A stretch of 64,000 bases of DNA, taken from contig NZ_BSOW01000001.1 in the NCBI RefSeq assembly GCF_030160715.1, positions 372,001 through 436,000 on the forward strand. Direction: 5' to 3'. The notes beneath the pieces were generated by a model. It ran no database searches. It was not told the origin of the DNA and saw only the letters and a program-made list of their open reading frames with translations. Source of the DNA: Bradyrhizobium iriomotense (GTDB lineage: Bacteria > Pseudomonadota > Alphaproteobacteria > Rhizobiales > Xanthobacteraceae). A program made the position numbers and the translations under genes. Below are positions 41,285 through 52,423 of this stretch, piece by piece; the stretch's first letter is position 1; each line of letters opens with the position of its first letter.

Positions 41285-41308
41285 AGCCGGATCGGCGATC
41301 CGGCTTTT
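41285..41308 (+). terminator. intrinsic terminator after dusA
   Basis: AGCCGGATC and GATCCGGCT form a 9-bp stem with a GGC loop, followed by TTT. It lies 29 bp after the dusA stop. Confidence 0.7.
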
Positions 41309-41373
41309 CGTCGTTCGGCGGGTCAGCATACTCGCGATCTTTCGGTGGACCCGAACAACCATGTCGCTCATGT

Positions 41374-41886
41374 TCAGGGGTAGCCGTGCAGCATCAGGCG
41401 GTCGGCGCGGACTTCCCAGCGCTCGAGGCGGTCGAGGAAAGTCATGCCGAGCAGGTTGGTCTTCATCGTGCCGTGCGGCACCACCAGTGCCGGCACCGAT
41501 CGCTCGACGAGCTTGCCGATCGCGAGCCGGTCCAGCGTCAGGCGCGCCGCCTTGGTGCGGCCGCCGGCAGTTTCGACGTCGACGTCATAATCGAGCAGTT
41601 CCAGCGGGAGTCCCGCTGCCTTCGCCGTCTCATAAGTCAGCACGACGGAGGTCGCACCGGTGTCGACCACCATGGGCGCGGGCACGCCGTTGATCCGCGC
41701 CTGCAGCGCGAATTCGCCGCCGCGGCCACGCTGCACCTCCACGGCGCGCGTCTTCAGGCGGGTGCGATGGCGCAAGAGATCGGAGACGGTATCGCTGGCG
41801 CGAGCGACCTGCTCGGGGTCCCGGTAGGCGACCACGGCGCCCGCGGTCGCGGTCAATAGTAACAGCACCAGGAAGAGGCGGCTCAT
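41374..41886 (-). CDS. membrane-anchored retropepsin-like aspartic protease (TIGR02281 type)
   Basis: A 170-residue protein from ATG 41886. An N-terminal helix (MSRLFLVLLLLTATAGAVVA) anchors it with the domain outside the cytoplasm. The protease core has a single catalytic motif, VVDTGATSVVLT, and a C-terminal LLGMTFLDRL, so it would work as a homodimer. It is 22 nt downstream of the DUF1289 gene on the same strand. Substrate unknown. Confidence 0.85.
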   Translation of the reverse strand: MSRLFLVLLLLTATAGAVVAYRDPEQVARASDTVSDLLRHRTRLKTRAVEVQRGRGGEFALQARINGVPAPMVVDTGATSVVLTYETAKAAGLPLELLDYDVDVETAGGRTKAARLTLDRLAIGKLVERSVPALVVPHGTMKTNLLGMTFLDRLERWEVRADRLMLHGYP

Positions 41887-41908
41887 CGCGCGCCCCCGTT
41901 GACAAGCA

Positions 41909-42112
41909 TCAGGCGGGTTTCGGTGCCGTATTGAACGGCGATAGCCCTGCATCGGCCATGCGTGCGGGAAGCTGCGCCATGAGGGCGAGCCGTTCCGCTC
42001 GCTCCATGGCGTGCCAGCGCGCGATTTCCGGCAGCGTGCGGCCGCAGCCGAAGCACAGCTTTGTCTTGGGGTCGATCATGCAGACGGCGACGCACGGCGT
42101 GTCTTTGCTCAT
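41909..42112 (-). CDS. DUF1289 domain-containing protein
   Basis: A 67-residue protein with the four-cysteine DUF1289 core CVAVCMIDPKTKLCFGCGRT, likely an iron-sulfur or zinc site, followed by a helical PEIARWHAMERAERLALM segment. The ATG at 42112 is preferred; an in-frame ATG at 42148 would add 12 residues. It lies between the histidine kinase and the aspartic protease on the same strand. Confidence 0.85.
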   Translation of the reverse strand: MSKDTPCVAVCMIDPKTKLCFGCGRTLPEIARWHAMERAERLALMAQLPARMADAGLSPFNTAPKPA

Positions 42113-42155
42113 TCCCGCAGTGTGAAGGATCGCTGGGCAGTTCTGCAAGCATCTC

Positions 42156-43751
42156 TTACGAACCCGTGCCTGCGCTCATGATCGGCTTGTGGCGCGGCCG
42201 GCGTTTTTCGTCCGTGACACCGGAACCGTCGGGCTGGAGCGGCGGAGCTTCTTCCGTCATCGGCGCAAGCGCGCTCATCACGCGCTCCGGCGGGAAGGTG
42301 ACGATCACCTCGGTGCCGATGCGCAGCTTCGATTTCAGCGTGAACGTGCCGCCGTGCAGATCGATGAGGTTCTTGGCGATGGGAAGGCCAAGGCCTGCGC
42401 CCTGTTCGGCCGATTTGATCGAGTTCGAGCCCTGGCCGAAGGAGGCGAGCACGACCGGGATTTCGTCTTCGGGAATGCCCGAGCCGGTGTCCTTCACCGA
42501 GAGGTATTGCCCGCCCGAAGCGGTCCAGCCGACCTTCAGCCAGATCTCGCCGCCCTGCGGGGTGAACTTGATGGAGTTGGACACCAAATTGAGCACGACC
42601 TGGCGGATCGCACGCTCGTCGGCCCACAGCCGCGGCATCGCCTGCTCGTAGACCTCGTGAATGGTGATGCCGCGGCTCGAGGCGCGCAGCTTCATCAGAT
42701 GATGGCAGTCGGCGACGATGCCCACCAGCGATACTGCTTCCTCGTTCAGCTCGTAGCGGCCGGCCTCGATCCGGGACAGGTCGAGGATCTCGTTGATGAG
42801 ATTCAGCAGATGTACGCCGGAATTATGGATGTCGGCGGAATATTCCTTGTAGACGGCGACCTGATGCGCGCCAAAGATCTCGCTCTTCATCACCTCGGAG
42901 AAACCGAGGATCGCGTTCAGCGGCGTGCGCAGCTCGTGGCTCATCTGCGCGAGGAAACGCGATTTTGCGACGTTGGCGGATTCGGCGCGGTGCCGCGCCT
43001 CGTCCGAGATCGCCTTGGCCTGTTCCAGTTCGCCGATCAGCGCGTCCTTCTCCGCGCGCGCCTCCAGCGTTGCGAAGGTCGAGGAGTGCAGCCGGTGCGC
43101 CAGGAGCACGAAATAGCCTTCGGCGGCGAGCGACAGCGCCGCCAGGATGTAATTGTCAAGCGAGCCGCTCATCGCAAAGCTCAGCGCCATCGCGACTGCA
43201 ACCGGCGCGGTGGCCGCAAGCGCCGCGATCGGCAGATTGGCCGCCAGCATGCTCGATACTGCGATCACCAGCAGCATCAGGAACACCATCAGCGTTTCCG
43301 TGACGACGTCGAGCACGGGATGGATCAGGATCGCCATCCAGCACAGGCCGTAGAGCAGGTCGAGCACGACGAATCGCGTGCGCCATCTGCGCGTGACGGC
43401 GGGCAAGGCCGGCTCCGCGAGATAGCGGCGGCAGCTCCGGATCATGGCGGCGTGGATGCAGAGCATGCCGACCGTCCAGAGCGCCGCCGGAACCGGCTGC
43501 ATCCAGAGCCCGAACAGCAGGCCGGTCGCGACCACCAGCAGCATCACGACGTAGGATGCCGACAGGCGCGTCTGCGCATATTGGCGCAGCATTTCGTTGT
43601 CGAAGGCGGGCCGTGTTCCGCTGGTCGACGTTAACTTGTCGCGCGCCTCGCGCACCCGCTGCGCCGCAGCCCGGCGATGGCTCGCCGATGGCACGCTCGC
43701 CGGCTCGGCCGGAAGCTGCACGACCTCGGGCTTTTCAGCGGGGTTACTCAT
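42156..43751 (-). CDS. membrane sensor histidine kinase
   Basis: A 531-residue kinase. After about 60 cytoplasmic residues come five or six helices (about 65-215), then a short coiled coil, the HisKA box with His272 (SHELRTPLNAILGFSEV) and an HATPase domain with NLVSNSIKFTPQGG, DTGSGIP and GAGLGLPIAKNL. There is no periplasmic sensor domain, so it may sense a membrane signal. No response regulator gene is adjacent, making it an orphan kinase. Resembles the PleC/PdhS-like hybrid-free group. Confidence 0.88.
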   Translation of the reverse strand: MSNPAEKPEVVQLPAEPASVPSASHRRAAAQRVREARDKLTSTSGTRPAFDNEMLRQYAQTRLSASYVVMLLVVATGLLFGLWMQPVPAALWTVGMLCIHAAMIRSCRRYLAEPALPAVTRRWRTRFVVLDLLYGLCWMAILIHPVLDVVTETLMVFLMLLVIAVSSMLAANLPIAALAATAPVAVAMALSFAMSGSLDNYILAALSLAAEGYFVLLAHRLHSSTFATLEARAEKDALIGELEQAKAISDEARHRAESANVAKSRFLAQMSHELRTPLNAILGFSEVMKSEIFGAHQVAVYKEYSADIHNSGVHLLNLINEILDLSRIEAGRYELNEEAVSLVGIVADCHHLMKLRASSRGITIHEVYEQAMPRLWADERAIRQVVLNLVSNSIKFTPQGGEIWLKVGWTASGGQYLSVKDTGSGIPEDEIPVVLASFGQGSNSIKSAEQGAGLGLPIAKNLIDLHGGTFTLKSKLRIGTEVIVTFPPERVMSALAPMTEEAPPLQPDGSGVTDEKRRPRHKPIMSAGTGS

Positions 43752-43899
43752 CAAGCAACACGAATTCCTGCCCACGCCGACGCGGGCCTTCTGCATTCTC
43801 TATCTCTGGCAATAAATCCTTAAGAGCTGACTTAAGGAGCTAAAGAATTACGTTAACGGGAAGTTAATTCGATCGATCGAACTGCGGCGAGTTGCCGGC

Positions 43900-45177
43900 T
43901 CAATGCATCGCCGCATGCTGCGCGATATAGACCACGGCCCCGGCCAGATAACCGGCGAGCGCCGGTCCTGCGATGCGGCGGGCATACCAGAAGAACTCGA
44001 TCTTCTCGAGCCCCATGGCGGCGACGCCCGCGGCCGAGCCGATGATCAGGATCGAGCCGCCGGTGCCGGCGCAATAGGCGATGAACTCCCAGATGAAGCT
44101 GTCGGGTGGGTAGTGCGCGAGGTCGTACATGCCCATGGTTGCGGCGACGAGCGGCACGTTGTCGATGATGGCGCTGAGCAGGCCGAGCAGGATGACGATG
44201 ATGTCCTGCCGGCCGATGGTCGTATCCAGCCATCGCGCGAGCGTCGCCAGCAGGCCGGCATGTTCGAGGCAGGCGACCGCGAGCAGGATGCCGACGAAGA
44301 ACACGATCGAGCTCATGTCGATCCGGGTCAGCGCATGCGCCAGGGTGAGGGGACGGCGCACGTGCTCGTCCTTGTGGCGGTGGATAATCTCGCCGACCAG
44401 CCAGACGATACCGAGTCCGAGCAGAACACCCATGAAGGGTGGCAGATGCGTGAGCGTCTTGAAGGCGGGCACAGCGATCAGCACGCCAAGCCCAAGGAGG
44501 AACATCAGGTTGCGCTCGAACAGCTCGATCCCTTGCAGCCGGTCCTCCTTCGGCGGCGGCGCAATCGTTTTGCCCCTCAGCGAAAAGCTGATGAACGCGA
44601 GCGGCACGAGCAGATTGACGATCGAGGCCGGAAACACCGCGCCCATGATGTTCATTGGCGAGATCTCTCCGCCGATCCAGAGCATGGTCGTGGTTACGTC
44701 GCCGATCACGGTCCACGCACCGCCCGCATTCGCGGCGATCACGATGAGGGAGGCGAAGAGCAGGCGGTCATCGCGCCTGGAGATCAGTCTCTGGATCAGC
44801 GAGACCATGACGATGGTGGTCGTCAGATTGTCCAGGACCGCGCTCAGGAAGAACGCCACGAATCCGACCAGCCACATGAGTTGAACCTGGCTCGTGGTGT
44901 GGATTCGCGAGGTGATGACCTCGAAGCCGTCATGGGCGTCGATTACCTCGACGATCGTCATGGCGCCGATCAGGAAGAACACGATCTGCGCCGTCGCGGC
45001 GACGGATTCGTCGAGTTGATGACCGACCAGGGTGTGGTCGCCGCCCCTGACCGCGTACACCGTCCAGAGCAGAACCGCGCCGATCAGCGCGGTCGCGCTC
45101 TTGTTGATGCCGAGCGGATGTTCGAGCGCGATCGCCACGTAGGCAACGACGAAGATGGCGGCGATCGCGATCAGCAA
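43900..45177 (-). CDS. nhaD: NhaD-type Na+/H+ antiporter
   Basis: A 425-residue inner-membrane protein with about 12 helices of the ion transporter superfamily. Diagnostic segments include SAVLDNLTTTIVMVSLIQRL, VIAANAGGAWTVIGDVTTTM and the second inverted half AIIDNVPLVAATMGMYDL. It exchanges sodium or lithium for protons. The gene starts 24 nt after the 3-hydroxyisobutyrate-dehydrogenase-like gene and may be co-transcribed with it. Confidence 0.9.
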   Translation of the reverse strand: MLIAIAAIFVVAYVAIALEHPLGINKSATALIGAVLLWTVYAVRGGDHTLVGHQLDESVAATAQIVFFLIGAMTIVEVIDAHDGFEVITSRIHTTSQVQLMWLVGFVAFFLSAVLDNLTTTIVMVSLIQRLISRRDDRLLFASLIVIAANAGGAWTVIGDVTTTMLWIGGEISPMNIMGAVFPASIVNLLVPLAFISFSLRGKTIAPPPKEDRLQGIELFERNLMFLLGLGVLIAVPAFKTLTHLPPFMGVLLGLGIVWLVGEIIHRHKDEHVRRPLTLAHALTRIDMSSIVFFVGILLAVACLEHAGLLATLARWLDTTIGRQDIIVILLGLLSAIIDNVPLVAATMGMYDLAHYPPDSFIWEFIAYCAGTGGSILIIGSAAGVAAMGLEKIEFFWYARRIAGPALAGYLAGAVVYIAQHAAMH

Positions 45178-45201
45178 GACAGGTCCAGGATTATGCGGCC
45201 A

Positions 45202-46071
45202 TCAGCGTTGCAGCCGCGCGAGCAGGCTCGACGTATCCCAGCGCTTGCCGCCCATCTTCTCGACTTCGGCGTAGAACTGATCGACCAGCGCGGTCACCGG
45301 CAGGTTCGCCCCGTTGCGGCGGGCTTCCGCGATGCAGATCGAAAGATCCTTGCGCATCCATTCGACGGCGAAGCCGAAATCGTACTTGCCGTCGTTCATG
45401 GTCTTGTAGCGGTTTTCCATCTGCCAGGACTGCGCCGCGCCCTTGGAGATGGTGTCGATCACGGCGGCAACGTCGAGGCCCGACTTCTTGGCGAAGTGAA
45501 TGCCTTCGGAGAGGCCCTGGACGAGGCCTGCGATGCAGATCTGATTGACCATCTTGGTGAGTTGTCCAGAGCCTGCAGGCCCCAGCAGCTTGCACATCCG
45601 CGCATAGGCCGCGATGACCGGCTCGGCACCGGCATAGGCGTCCGCGGCGCCGCCGCACATCACGGTCAGGACGCCGTTCTCGGCGCCAGCCTGTCCGCCG
45701 GAGACGGGGGCATCGACGAATTTGAAGCCGCCCTTGGTGGCGGCAGCATCAAGCTCGCGCGCGACCTCGGCGGAAGCGGTGGTGTGGTCGACGAAGGTCG
45801 CGCCCTTCTTCATGCCCGCAAAGGCGCCGTCGGGACCGATCGTCACCGCGCGCAGATCGTTGTCGTTGCCGACGCAGCACATCACGAAATCCTGGCCCTC
45901 GGCCGCCGCCTTCGGGGTCGCTGCGGTCTTGCCGCCGAACTTGTCCGCCCATTCCTTCGCCTTGGCCGCGGTGCGGTTGTAGACGGTGACCTCATGGCCA
46001 CCCTTCTTGACGAGGTGGCCGGCCATGGGGAAGCCCATGACGCCGAGACCGAGGAAAGCGACTTTAGCCAT
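45202..46071 (-). CDS. 3-hydroxyisobutyrate dehydrogenase-like NAD(P) oxidoreductase
   Basis: A 289-residue beta-hydroxyacid dehydrogenase. The nucleotide motif FLGLGVMGFPMAGHL (residues 5-19), the substrate segment DAPVSGGQAGAENG, the catalytic Lys in GQLTKMVNQ and the C-terminal RKDLSICIAEARRNG are all present. It would oxidise a 3-hydroxy acid such as 3-hydroxyisobutyrate or tartronate semialdehyde. ATG at 46071; longer upstream frames are not supported. It is divergent from the VOC gene. Confidence 0.9.
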   Translation of the reverse strand: MAKVAFLGLGVMGFPMAGHLVKKGGHEVTVYNRTAAKAKEWADKFGGKTAATPKAAAEGQDFVMCCVGNDNDLRAVTIGPDGAFAGMKKGATFVDHTTASAEVARELDAAATKGGFKFVDAPVSGGQAGAENGVLTVMCGGAADAYAGAEPVIAAYARMCKLLGPAGSGQLTKMVNQICIAGLVQGLSEGIHFAKKSGLDVAAVIDTISKGAAQSWQMENRYKTMNDGKYDFGFAVEWMRKDLSICIAEARRNGANLPVTALVDQFYAEVEKMGGKRWDTSSLLARLQR

Positions 46072-46286
46072 ATGAGTGACCTTGCTTGTGCTTGGGTGTT
46101 CTTGCGGGGTGTTACCGGGCTTTGAGGCGGCCGGCCCACACGATCGAGGGTTTTTGGCGGTTCCGCCCCGAAAGGGCGGATCGGAGGCGCACCATAAACC
46201 CTTGAGGCCGGAGGGCAACGGCTTCGTTTGATGGTCTCCTGTGCTAGGATGAGCGAACAAGGATACAAAAAAAGGGAGTGCAAGGC

Positions 46287-46724
46287 ATGGCCGTGAGCGT
46301 TGGCATGCTCGATCATTTCAACATCAGGACCCGGAAACTGGCCGAGACCGTCCGCTTCTATGAGGATGTGCTGGGCCTTGAGAAGGGCCCGCGGCCCGAT
46401 TTCGCTTTCCCCGGCGCGTGGATGTACAGCGAGGGCAAGCCGGTGGTGCACCTCGTCGATATTTCCCCGACGGACGAGGCCCAAAAGCCCGATTCAGGCG
46501 TTGTCCATCACGTTGCCTTCGCCAGCCGCGGTTTCGATGGCATGAGGCAGCGGCTGAGCGGCAAGGGCATGAAATTCGACTCCCGGCAGGTGCCCGGCGG
46601 CGACCTCTGGCAGATCTTCGTGCACGACCCCAACGGGGTCATGATCGAGCTGAATTACGAGGCGGCCAAGGAGCAGGGGGCGGCGGCCCCGGTCGAGACG
46701 GCCGGCGATATCGGCAGGCAGTAG
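46287..46724 (+). CDS. VOC family protein
   Basis: A 145-residue glyoxalase-fold protein: MLDHFNIRTRKLAETVRFYE and LGLEKGPRPDF in the first unit, then HHVAFASRGFDGMRQRL and PNGVMIELNYE in the second. Metal ligands His (LDHFNI), His (VHHVAF) and Glu (MIELNYE) are present, so it may be a true metal-dependent lyase, isomerase or dioxygenase. The ATG at 46287 is chosen over GTG 46278. The substrate is unknown. Confidence 0.85.
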   Translation: MAVSVGMLDHFNIRTRKLAETVRFYEDVLGLEKGPRPDFAFPGAWMYSEGKPVVHLVDISPTDEAQKPDSGVVHHVAFASRGFDGMRQRLSGKGMKFDSRQVPGGDLWQIFVHDPNGVMIELNYEAAKEQGAAAPVETAGDIGRQ

Positions 46725-46760
46725 CCTTTTGGGCGTTTCCGCTCTAATGGGTCGCATCGC

Positions 46761-46790
46761 CCTGAAGCGCGATCAGGATCGCGCTTCAGG
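46761..46790. repeat. perfect palindrome, possible terminator
   Basis: CCTGAAGCGCGATC and GATCGCGCTTCAGG are perfect 14-bp arms around AG. The right core GCGCGAT...ATCGCGC resembles the palindrome at 23996-24038, and both lie beside a REP-like element. Confidence 0.6.
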
Positions 46791-46802
46791 GGTCTCATAG
46801 TT

Positions 46803-46851
46803 GAGCATGATCTTACCGGAAAACCGCTACACACTTTTCCGGATCATGCTC
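46803..46851 (-). repeat. REP-like palindrome, inverted copy
   Basis: GAGCATGATC at 46803 pairs with GATCATGCTC ending at 46851. The reverse complement matches the element at 23939-23983 with only a few changes. It stands immediately before the ribosome site of the ApbC gene. Confidence 0.75.
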
Positions 46852-46868
46852 CGTTCAGGAGATGCGCT

Positions 46869-47999
46869 TTGAGCGTGACGCAGCAGCAGGTTCTCGACAG
46901 CCTCAGCCGGATCAAATCGCCGCGCGGGGTCGCGCTCACCAATGCCAATGTGTTGAGTGCGATCAGCACCAGTGACGGCAAGGTGTTCTTCTCGATCAAT
47001 GTCGATGCCGCGGAGGCGCGGGCCTGGGAGCAGGTCCGGGCCGAGGCCGAGGCCGCCGTGCGTGCCATTCCCGGCGTCACCACGGCCATGGTGGCGCTGA
47101 CCGCCGAGCGCAAGCCGGGCATCGCGCCACCGCCGCCGCCGAGCCGTGGCGCGCCGGGCGTACAGCCGGTCCATGCCCACCGGCCGCCGCAGGGCGGCAC
47201 CTCTCCGATGTCGCGTCAGGCCGAGATTCCCGGCGTCGCCGCCGTCATCGCAGTTGCCTCCGGCAAGGGCGGGGTCGGCAAGTCGACCACCGCGCTCAAC
47301 CTGGCGCTGGGCCTGCGCGACCTCGGCCTCAAGGTCGGGCTGCTCGATGCCGACATCTACGGTCCTTCGGTGCCGCGGCTGACGGGGCTGCACGACAAGC
47401 CCGAACTGAACGAGGAGCGGAAGATGATTCCGCTCAAGCGTTTTGGTCTGTCGATCATGTCGATCGGATTCCTGGTCGAGGAAGAGACCGCGATGATCTG
47501 GCGCGGCCCGATGGTGATGTCGGCGGTGACGCAGATGCTGCGCGACGTCGAATGGGGCAAGCTCGACGTCCTTGTCGTCGACATGCCACCGGGAACGGGC
47601 GATGCGCAGCTCACGCTCGCGCAGAACGTGCCCCTGAAGGGCGCCGTCATCGTCTCGACCCCGCAGGACCTGTCGCTGATCGACGCGCGGCGGGGCCTTG
47701 CCATGTTCAAGAAGGTGAACGTCCCCGTGCTCGGCATCGTCGAGAACATGAGCTATTTCCAGTGCCCGCATTGTGGCACGAAATCGGACATTTTCGGCCA
47801 TGGCGGGGCGCGCCACGAGGCCGAAAAGCTCGCCGTCCCGTTCCTGGGCGAGGTCCCCTTGCACATGGCGATTCGCGAGACCTCCGATGCTGGAAAACCG
47901 GTGGTTGACAGCGAGCCGGATGGGCCCCATGCGGCGATCTATCGCGCCATCGCGGGCCAAATCAGGGACCAGCTCAAGCCCGTAATTTCCGCAGGCTAA
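46869..47999 (+). CDS. apbC: ApbC/Mrp (NBP35) iron-sulfur cluster carrier ATPase
   Basis: A 376-residue protein starting at TTG, seven bases after AGGAG. Residues 5-80 form a MIP18/DUF59 domain, then a Pro/Gly-rich linker (85-115), then a deviant Walker A SGKGGVGKST (131-140) and the ParA-like ATPase core with VVDMPPGTGDAQLT. The CxxC for cluster transfer is in YFQCPHCGTKSDIFG. It carries [4Fe-4S] clusters to apo-proteins and could serve the Fe-S-rich formate dehydrogenase. Confidence 0.93.
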   Translation: MSVTQQQVLDSLSRIKSPRGVALTNANVLSAISTSDGKVFFSINVDAAEARAWEQVRAEAEAAVRAIPGVTTAMVALTAERKPGIAPPPPPSRGAPGVQPVHAHRPPQGGTSPMSRQAEIPGVAAVIAVASGKGGVGKSTTALNLALGLRDLGLKVGLLDADIYGPSVPRLTGLHDKPELNEERKMIPLKRFGLSIMSIGFLVEEETAMIWRGPMVMSAVTQMLRDVEWGKLDVLVVDMPPGTGDAQLTLAQNVPLKGAVIVSTPQDLSLIDARRGLAMFKKVNVPVLGIVENMSYFQCPHCGTKSDIFGHGGARHEAEKLAVPFLGEVPLHMAIRETSDAGKPVVDSEPDGPHAAIYRAIAGQIRDQLKPVISAG

Positions 48000-49280
<1,281 letters not shown>

Positions 49281-49311
49281 TCAAGGCTTAGGCACGCCCC
49301 CTCAAGACCGG

Positions 49312-49344
49312 AAAGCCCGGCCTCCTCGTGAGGCCGGGCTTTTT
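49312..49344 (+). terminator. intrinsic terminator between TRAP genes
   Basis: AAAGCCCGGCCTC and GAGGCCGGGCTTT form a 13-bp GC-rich stem with a 5-nt loop, followed by T residues. Confidence 0.85.
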
Positions 49345-49450
49345 GCATGCCCTGACCTTCGTCGGGATGGCAATCGGTACCGGGATGTTCCATGCTGCCC
49401 GCCAAGCCTCGGCAAGAAGGCTCGCAATCGCAACCATCAGGGCAGGAAAC

Positions 49451-50539
<1,089 letters not shown>

Positions 50540-50579
50540 CGTGACCAGCACCTTGCGGGGCGATCTTCCGTCGAGCACG

Positions 50580-50614
50580 AAAGCCCGGTCTCGCAATGCG
50601 AGGCCGGGCTTTTT
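50580..50614 (+). terminator. intrinsic terminator after TRAP copy 2
   Basis: AAAGCCCGG and CCGGGCTTT flank CTCGC/GCGAG with a three-base loop, followed by TTTTT. The stem arms are nearly the same as in the terminator of copy 1, showing that the terminator was duplicated with the gene. Confidence 0.85.
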
Positions 50615-50862
50615 GCATCCCCTGGCGGGCGCCGAGCAAAAATCTGAAAAACAACCCCATGCAAAGGAGGAGGGTGGTCGCTTGTGATGTGCTGCGCATT
50701 TCCCGAAATCGGTTGACGCGTCGGGCAAATCAGTGGCAAAATGCAATCATGGCGCGATCCGCGGAAGACAAGCCACGCCCCCCATAGCCGTGCAAGAGCT
50801 GGTCGTCCGAGCGGGGCAAGCACCAAGAGCGCTCTTTGACGGATGTGCTTGCGCGGGGTGTG
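50615..50862. other. 248-bp intergenic region with a promoter-like pair
   Basis: No gene is seen. TTGACG at 50713-50718 and CAAAAT at 50737-50742, 18 bp apart, look like a plus-strand promoter without a gene behind it. I recall the surrounding sequence as part of a Bradyrhizobium intergenic repeat. Confidence 0.3.
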
Positions 50863-52413
50863 CTACTTAGCCTCGACGACCTTCATGGGCCGGGCAGGCC
50901 CATCTGCGAATACGCATTCGCGCCAGACGGGTGTGGCGCATTGCGCCGGCCAGCCGCCGCCAAGTGCCATGAACAGGGCTGCGGTGTCCGACAGCCGCGT
51001 CGCTTCCGCCTGCACGCGGGTGATCGCCGCGTTGAAATAGGCCTGCTGCGCATTCAGCACGGTCACCTGGGTGATCTGGCCGAGCACGAGCTGTTTCTGT
51101 ACGATGTCGAGGCTCGCCTTCGCCGCGGTTTCGGCCTTGATCGCGGCCTGCACAGCGCGTGCATCGGCTTGCAGGGAGCGCAGCGCATCGGCGACGTTCT
51201 GCATCGCGGTGATCACGGCCTGGCGATACAGCGCCTCGGCCTGGTCGAGCGATGCCTCGGCGGCTTTCTGCTTGTGATAGAGCGTGAGGCCGTCGAACAG
51301 CGGCTGCGTCGCACTCGCGGCGACCGTGTAGAACAGCGTGCCTTGGGTGAACAACTCCGCCGGCTTGAACGCGCTGGTGCCCGGGTTGCCCGTGAGCGTG
51401 AGGTTCGGCAACCGTGCCGCGATCGCAACCCCGACCTGAGCACTCGCCGAGTGCATGTTCGCTTCGGCCGCGCGCACGTCAGGGCGTTGGGCGACCAGGG
51501 TGCTCGGCAGGCTCACCGGCAGGTTGGCAGGCAGGGCGAGGTGCTGGAGGTCGAACTTTTGCAGCACCTCGTCGGCGGAAAACTGTCCGGCGAGCGCTGT
51601 GAGCAGGTCGCGCTGCACCGCGAGCTGCTTTTGCAGCGGCGGCAGCGTCTGCTCGGCCTGCGCAAGCGCAGTCTCCTGGGTGAGCACGTCGACCTGTGCG
51701 GCCTGGCCGGCCTCGAACTGCGTCTTGAGGATGCCGAGAATGTCGCGCTCGATCTTGACGATACGCTCGGTCGCGGCGATCTGCCCGCGCAGCGAGGCTT
51801 CCTGGACCGCCGCCGTGACCACGTTGGCGGTGAGCGCCAGATAGGCGGCCTCGAGCTGGAACTGGGCCTGCTCGGTCTGGGCATCCAGGCTTTCGACGGC
51901 GCGGACGTTCTGGCCCCAGATGTCGGGCACGAAGCTGATGTTGAGCTGCACCGTGTGGAGCGTGTAGCGCGACTGCGGTGCGTCCAGGGGGCTGGACTGC
52001 GTCGCATTGGAGAATTGCTGGTCGGACGGCGTGTAGTTGACGCCGACCTGTGGGAAGAACAGGCCACGCTGCGCCAGCGCGTTGAAGTTCGCGACGCGGA
52101 TCGCGGCTTCGGCGGATTGCAGTGAGGGATTGTGCTCGACCGAGAGCCGGATCAGCTCGTTCAAGGGCTTCGAGCGGAACGCCGCCCACCAGCGCTTCGG
52201 AATATCGGCGCCGTCGACGAATTGCTGCCGCGGCACGCGCGGGCCATCGGCATCGGCGTGGGGCGAGGCGAGCGGCTCCGGCGTATAACGGGAGACGCCA
52301 GGTGCCGGCGGTGGCTCGAAATTCGGGCCCACGGCGCAGCCTGCGAGAGACAGGCTTGCTGCGCCGGCGTGCAACGCTTTGCGAATTGTGGTGTTGATCG
52401 TCACGCGACGCAT
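50863..52413 (-). CDS. RND efflux outer-membrane lipoprotein (NodT/OprM type)
   Basis: A 516-residue TolC-like channel. The signal ends in a lipobox LSLAGC, so the mature protein is a lipoprotein starting at Cys26. It then reads AVGPNFEPPPAP, the hallmark of NodT/OprM proteins, and has the two repeated coiled-coil halves (LTANVVTAAVQEASLRGQ, AVITAMQNVADALRSLQ). It forms the outer-membrane duct of the tripartite pump with the next two genes, which lie upstream in the same operon. Confidence 0.92.
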   Translation of the reverse strand: MRRVTINTTIRKALHAGAASLSLAGCAVGPNFEPPPAPGVSRYTPEPLASPHADADGPRVPRQQFVDGADIPKRWWAAFRSKPLNELIRLSVEHNPSLQSAEAAIRVANFNALAQRGLFFPQVGVNYTPSDQQFSNATQSSPLDAPQSRYTLHTVQLNISFVPDIWGQNVRAVESLDAQTEQAQFQLEAAYLALTANVVTAAVQEASLRGQIAATERIVKIERDILGILKTQFEAGQAAQVDVLTQETALAQAEQTLPPLQKQLAVQRDLLTALAGQFSADEVLQKFDLQHLALPANLPVSLPSTLVAQRPDVRAAEANMHSASAQVGVAIAARLPNLTLTGNPGTSAFKPAELFTQGTLFYTVAASATQPLFDGLTLYHKQKAAEASLDQAEALYRQAVITAMQNVADALRSLQADARAVQAAIKAETAAKASLDIVQKQLVLGQITQVTVLNAQQAYFNAAITRVQAEATRLSDTAALFMALGGGWPAQCATPVWRECVFADGPARPMKVVEAK

Positions 52414-52423
52414 CGCAACCGTC

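Noticed and set aside
43903..46125. A 740-codon plus-strand frame.
   Set aside because: It is the antisense shadow of nhaD and the 3-hydroxyisobutyrate-dehydrogenase-like gene. Its composition (many Asp, Arg, His, Gly) shows no fold signature.
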